Positions 31,733 through 34,284 of a stretch of DNA of 34,284 bases are shown here, in pieces; position 1 is the stretch's first letter, and every line of letters starts with the position of its first letter. The position numbers and the translations under genes were made by a program. The notes below the pieces were generated by a model. It was not told the origin of the DNA. It ran no database searches and was given only the letters and a program-made list of their open reading frames with translations. The stretch is from Zestomicrobium sp964482405 (GTDB lineage Archaea; Thermoproteota; Thermoprotei_A; Sulfolobales; NBVN01). The stretch is taken from assembly GCA_964482405.1 (NCBI GenBank), contig CAYZXH010000014.1, positions 1 through 34,284 on the forward strand. Reading direction: 5' to 3'.

Positions 31733-32292
31733 GTGCCACATCCCTCCATCTTGAGTTCCAGGTATGACTTAACTATGTTTTCTTCCTTACCCAGCCCTAA
31801 CTCCTCCTTGACTTGATTCAGTGTCTTCATGTATTCCTCTCTTGACTCAGGATTCATTACCTCGATCTCGACATAGTTCCCCAACCCCTCTACCTCGTCT
31901 AGGTATACCCTCGCTTTGCTTTCCGTGGTTGAGTATATTCTTCTCTTCTTCCTCACAGTTATTATCGGGAAGCCTGAGAGCAGCAATATCTCAGTTACTT
32001 TCTCGGGATCTTCCAGCTTGGTCGTGATCTCCTCACGTGCCTTAACCCCCTCCTCTATTAGAGCGCCCTTGAAGGTCAGTTCCGACGTGGACGTATTTTT
32101 AGTTAGGCTCTTCCTCAACCTCACGCGCAGGGCTATCTGGTGTGCCGGGCTGCCTGCGCAGTGGGTTAGGTCTACGTAGCGGTCCTCCTCCACAACCACG
32201 TCTTCCAGTCTCCACCCACTACTCAGGAGCTTCCTCTCCACGCTCTCCAAGTCCTCAACCCTCACCTTGACCTCATACTCTCTGGGCGTTAT
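31729..32292 (-). CDS. CYTH-domain protein (CyaB/ThTPase-like)
   Basis: A CYTH tunnel-fold phosphohydrolase or cyclase-type protein. The fold is shown by the segment HQIALRVRLR, SELTFKG, EEITTKL, KKRRIYS, KARVYLDEVEGLGNYVEIEV and a LGLGKEENIVKSYLEL tail. The only usual start codon is the GTG at 32265, but that would omit the N-terminal REYEVKVRVEDLES, which contains the defining ExExK motif (EYEVK at 32280-32266). In-frame upstream there is no ATG, GTG or TTG before a stop; an ATA at 32292 has GGTGAGG about 5 bases in front and gives a normal CYTH start, so I extend to it. Substrate (triphosphate, ThTP or ATP) is not predictable. Confidence 0.8.
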   Translation of the reverse strand: MTPREYEVKVRVEDLESVERKLLSSGWRLEDVVVEEDRYVDLTHCAGSPAHQIALRVRLRKSLTKNTSTSELTFKGALIEEGVKAREEITTKLEDPEKVTEILLLSGFPIITVRKKRRIYSTTESKARVYLDEVEGLGNYVEIEVMNPESREEYMKTLNQVKEELGLGKEENIVKSYLELKMEGCGT

Positions 32293-32329
32293 GAGTGCCT
32301 CACCAATACTTACGGTTCCTCAAGAAAAC

Positions 32330-32920
32330 TTAAGCTTTGTATTTTCTTTCCTTCCTTGCCTCACCCCTTATATACCACCCGACGTCGAAGAGGTTTGAAG
32401 CTACCTCGTCTAGATCCTTCCTCCTCTCTAGCTCCTCACACCCATCTATCTTGGAGATCCCCAGACCGTAAACCCTCATGTCAGTCCCTAAAATAGCTAC
32501 CACATCCCCTTTCTTTAGTGGTTGGTGGCAACTCACCACGGACTTCCTCAGTACGTCTCCCCCGTACAAGAAGGGTTTGAGACCCTCTTCAGCCACCACC
32601 AACGCGTTGACTACCTCCCCAGTCTCCTGATATATTTCCTGGAGTATGTTGATCGATGGTATGAAGCTCGGCTTGCCCTTCCTGAGCCTGCCTAGGTAGA
32701 GGCCTGCTGAGTAAGGGGTAAGTCCTTGAGCGATTATCTTATCCACTACCTTGGTTAGTTCCTCGCTTAATATGAAGATCTCCGTTAATCTGCCCTCACA
32801 GGAGAGTATGGTTGCTTCAGCGTATTTCCTCTTTAAGTACTCGCTGATGTGTGGTGGCAGGCTACCAACGATTTTCTGCAGTGCTGTCTTCCTGCACCTT
32901 ACTTTAGCTCCATTAAGCAT
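32330..32920 (-). CDS. Nip7-like PUA-domain protein
   Basis: A 196-residue protein similar to archaeal Nip7/COG1374 ribosome-assembly factors. The N-terminal half is an alpha/beta domain; the middle has TPYSAGLYLGRLRKGKPSFI and ALVVAEEGLKPFLYGGDVLR, and the C-terminal PUA domain includes KGDVVAILGTDMRVYGLGIS. ATG at 32920 with GAGGGG 7 bases upstream; it overlaps the Nop2-like methyltransferase by 22 bases. In eukaryotes Nip7 binds the Nop2/NSUN methyltransferases, so the coupled pair probably works together on 23S rRNA; that is inference. Confidence 0.85.
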   Translation of the reverse strand: MLNGAKVRCRKTALQKIVGSLPPHISEYLKRKYAEATILSCEGRLTEIFILSEELTKVVDKIIAQGLTPYSAGLYLGRLRKGKPSFIPSINILQEIYQETGEVVNALVVAEEGLKPFLYGGDVLRKSVVSCHQPLKKGDVVAILGTDMRVYGLGISKIDGCEELERRKDLDEVASNLFDVGWYIRGEARKERKYKA

Positions 32921-33873
32921 ATGAAGAACCCCTCCATCTCGTGTACGTGCGGGTATGTCCTACCGCAATACCTTACTCTCTCATCTACTCGTATGCCATA
33001 GTACTCCGTCACCGGGGGTGATAGCTTCACTGGTATTTCAAGGTTTAAGACCCTAATGTCGTCTCTCCCCTTAATCACCTCGTTCAGGACTAACTCGTTT
33101 TCCTCCGGTGCTATCGAGCACGTCGTGTAGAGTATCCTGCCCCCTCCCTTAAGAGAGTTTAGAGCGCTTCTCAACAACTCCTTCTGTATCTCGTGGTGCT
33201 TCATAAGGTCTTCCAAGGAGGTTTTCGTTTTTCTCGAGGGATCCAGCATTATTATCCCTTCCCCAGTGCACGGGGCGTCGAGTAATGCTTTAACGAAAGT
33301 CTTCCTGAATATCTTGCCGGCTTCCCGACCGTCTAGCCTGAGTAGCACCGTATTCTTAACCCCGAGCCTCTCCACGTTATTCCTCAAGATCCTCAGTCTC
33401 TCCTCATTAGGTTCTAGAGCTACTATGAGTCCTTTGTTCCTCATTATCTGAGCCATATGTGTTGTTTTGCCTCCGGGTGCTGCGGCCATATCCAGTACTT
33501 CATCCCGTTCACCGGGCTTCAGGGTTATCGGAGGTATTAGTGATGCCTTGCCCCTGTAGAGGTAGTAGAGGCCTGTCAGGTGCTCGTGTGTTGAGCCTAA
33601 CGAGGGTTTCTCAGGCTCTCTTAAGACCTCATACGCTTCACTACACCACTCTATGTTCTCTAGGCGGAAACCCAGCCTCTCAAGCCTTTCAGTTAGTTCT
33701 CTGCAGTCAGCTAGCTTCAGCTTATTACACCTTATGGAAGGTCTCAGCGCTTTCTCGAAGGCTTTCAGCAACTCCTTCACTTCCCTCAGGTCCCCAAGGA
33801 TTTCTAGGTACCTACCAACCATGTACGGCCTGTACCCGTACTTCCTAGCAAGCTCCTTAACGTCCTCACTCAA
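32899..33873 (-). CDS. NOL1/NOP2/Sun-family rRNA m5C methyltransferase
   Basis: A 324-residue SAM-dependent RNA cytosine-C5 methyltransferase. Motif I is complete (VLDMAAAPGGKTTHMAQ, about 126-142), motif IV is LLDAPCTGEGI with C202 and motif VI YTTCSIAPEENE with the catalytic C252. The N-terminal 90 residues are helical and there is no PUA domain in the chain; the Nip7-like PUA protein downstream may supply it in trans. TTG at 33873; no other in-frame start lies upstream before a stop. Compared with the NSUN protein at 13686, this one keeps the canonical motif I. Confidence 0.92.
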   Translation of the reverse strand: MSEDVKELARKYGYRPYMVGRYLEILGDLREVKELLKAFEKALRPSIRCNKLKLADCRELTERLERLGFRLENIEWCSEAYEVLREPEKPSLGSTHEHLTGLYYLYRGKASLIPPITLKPGERDEVLDMAAAPGGKTTHMAQIMRNKGLIVALEPNEERLRILRNNVERLGVKNTVLLRLDGREAGKIFRKTFVKALLDAPCTGEGIIMLDPSRKTKTSLEDLMKHHEIQKELLRSALNSLKGGGRILYTTCSIAPEENELVLNEVIKGRDDIRVLNLEIPVKLSPPVTEYYGIRVDERVRYCGRTYPHVHEMEGFFICLMELK

Positions 33874-33967
33874 CCTGATCCTTCTCTTGAGGTGTTGTAG
33901 CAGGTTCCTTGAAAACCACCCGTTAATAACTTAATACCCTAGCATTAAATAATTGTTAGGGTTAGCA

Positions 33968-34252
33968 GTGAGCGAGTGCGTGAGAGCTTACTTAAGGATC
34001 TACGGCTTAGTTCAGGGGGTTTTCTTCAGGTCGTCAATGCGTGACGTAGCCTTAAGACTCGGGGTGACTGGCTGGGTACGTAACATGCCTGACGGAAGTG
34101 TTGAGGCATTGGTTGAGGGAGATCCGAAGAAGGTGGAGGAGCTGATTAAGTGGGCTCGGAGAGGCCCGCCAACAGCCGTGGTCGAGGACATGAGGATCGA
34201 ATACTCTGAATGCACCAACGAGTTCAAGACCTTCAGAATAAGATACTGGTAA
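33968..34252 (+). CDS. acyP: Acylphosphatase
   Basis: A 94-residue enzyme that hydrolyses carboxyl-phosphate bonds of acyl phosphates. The signature GLVQGVFFRSSMRD carries the catalytic arginine R21 and GWVRNMPDGSVEALVEGD the catalytic asparagine N39; the end is FKTFRIRYW. A TATA-like ATTAAATAAT (33944-33953) predicts a transcript start between about 33970 and 33978, so the GTG at 33968 or the one at 33980 is the likely start rather than the TTG at 33953. It is divergent from the Nop2-like gene. The last 32 bases of the window hold nothing recognisable. Confidence 0.94.
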   Translation: MSECVRAYLRIYGLVQGVFFRSSMRDVALRLGVTGWVRNMPDGSVEALVEGDPKKVEELIKWARRGPPTAVVEDMRIEYSECTNEFKTFRIRYW

Positions 34253-34284
34253 ACCAAGACAACCACTCACTAACCGTTTGTCCC

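Noticed and set aside
1..34284. CRISPR arrays, prophage or integrated plasmid genes
   Set aside because: No regularly spaced repeats, integrase, capsid or replication-initiator genes are seen; the window is core chromosome.

Overview
The window is a chromosomal stretch of a hyperthermophilic archaeon of the Thermoproteota (Crenarchaeota), most like a Desulfurococcales-type organism; the genus cannot be fixed by eye. The reasons are the gene content (aIF2-gamma, Rpo7, Spt4, the archaeal termination nuclease aCPSF1/FttA, KEOPS, glycerol-1-phosphate dehydrogenase, archaeal ribosomal proteins L37e, L15e, S3Ae, S6e, S15, S24e and S27ae), frequent GTG and TTG starts, TATA boxes 25-35 bases before many genes with short or no leaders, and a GC-rich structured RNA in a moderate-GC genome.

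Layout. 1-710: left-pointing DUF211 (cut by the window edge), and Lsm-L37e. 710-3064: right-pointing PUA/MCT-1-like protein, radical SAM protein and tRNA-Ala(GGC). 3097-6257: left-pointing flavin reductase, then psmB-aCPSF1. 6356-9768: egsA, a decayed SppA/ClpP-class membrane protease pseudogene, pcm and a UPF0179 gene. 9757-13618: S6e and a methylmalonyl-CoA mutase operon (small subunit, epimerase, large subunit, DUF371). 13686-17278: an m5C RNA methyltransferase, a newly read box C/D sRNA, and the L15e / exosome-associated / Rpp30 / Pop5 RNase P operon. 17346-19972: YchF GTPase and a GlmU-like sugar nucleotidyltransferase. 20109-25486: a long left-pointing run S24e-S27ae-Kae1-Bud32-ITPase-S15, then DHH protein-Pcc1-S3Ae, so three KEOPS subunits lie among ribosomal protein genes. 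25713-28841: FKBP-aIF2gamma-PIN-Rpo7-Spt4. 28881-29135: a structured non-coding RNA that I could not classify. 29222-33873: Nop2-like methyltransferase, Nip7-like PUA protein, CYTH phosphatase, SAM hydrolase, NadM and RtcA. 33968-34252: acylphosphatase.

Most genes serve RNA processing, RNA modification, translation and transcription termination, and they form tightly packed operons with 4-base overlaps. Metabolic islands are the methylmalonyl-CoA set, ether-lipid backbone synthesis (EgsA), NAD synthesis (NadM) and the flavoprotein.

The observations most worth following are the unclassified K-turn-containing RNA upstream of FKBP, a Pop5 RNase P subunit with an N-terminal membrane helix, a box C/D sRNA beside the RNase P operon, a solitary IS200/IS605-type hairpin without a transposase gene, a CYTH protein whose catalytic ExExK motif is only reached from a non-standard start codon, and the multiply broken protease gene.
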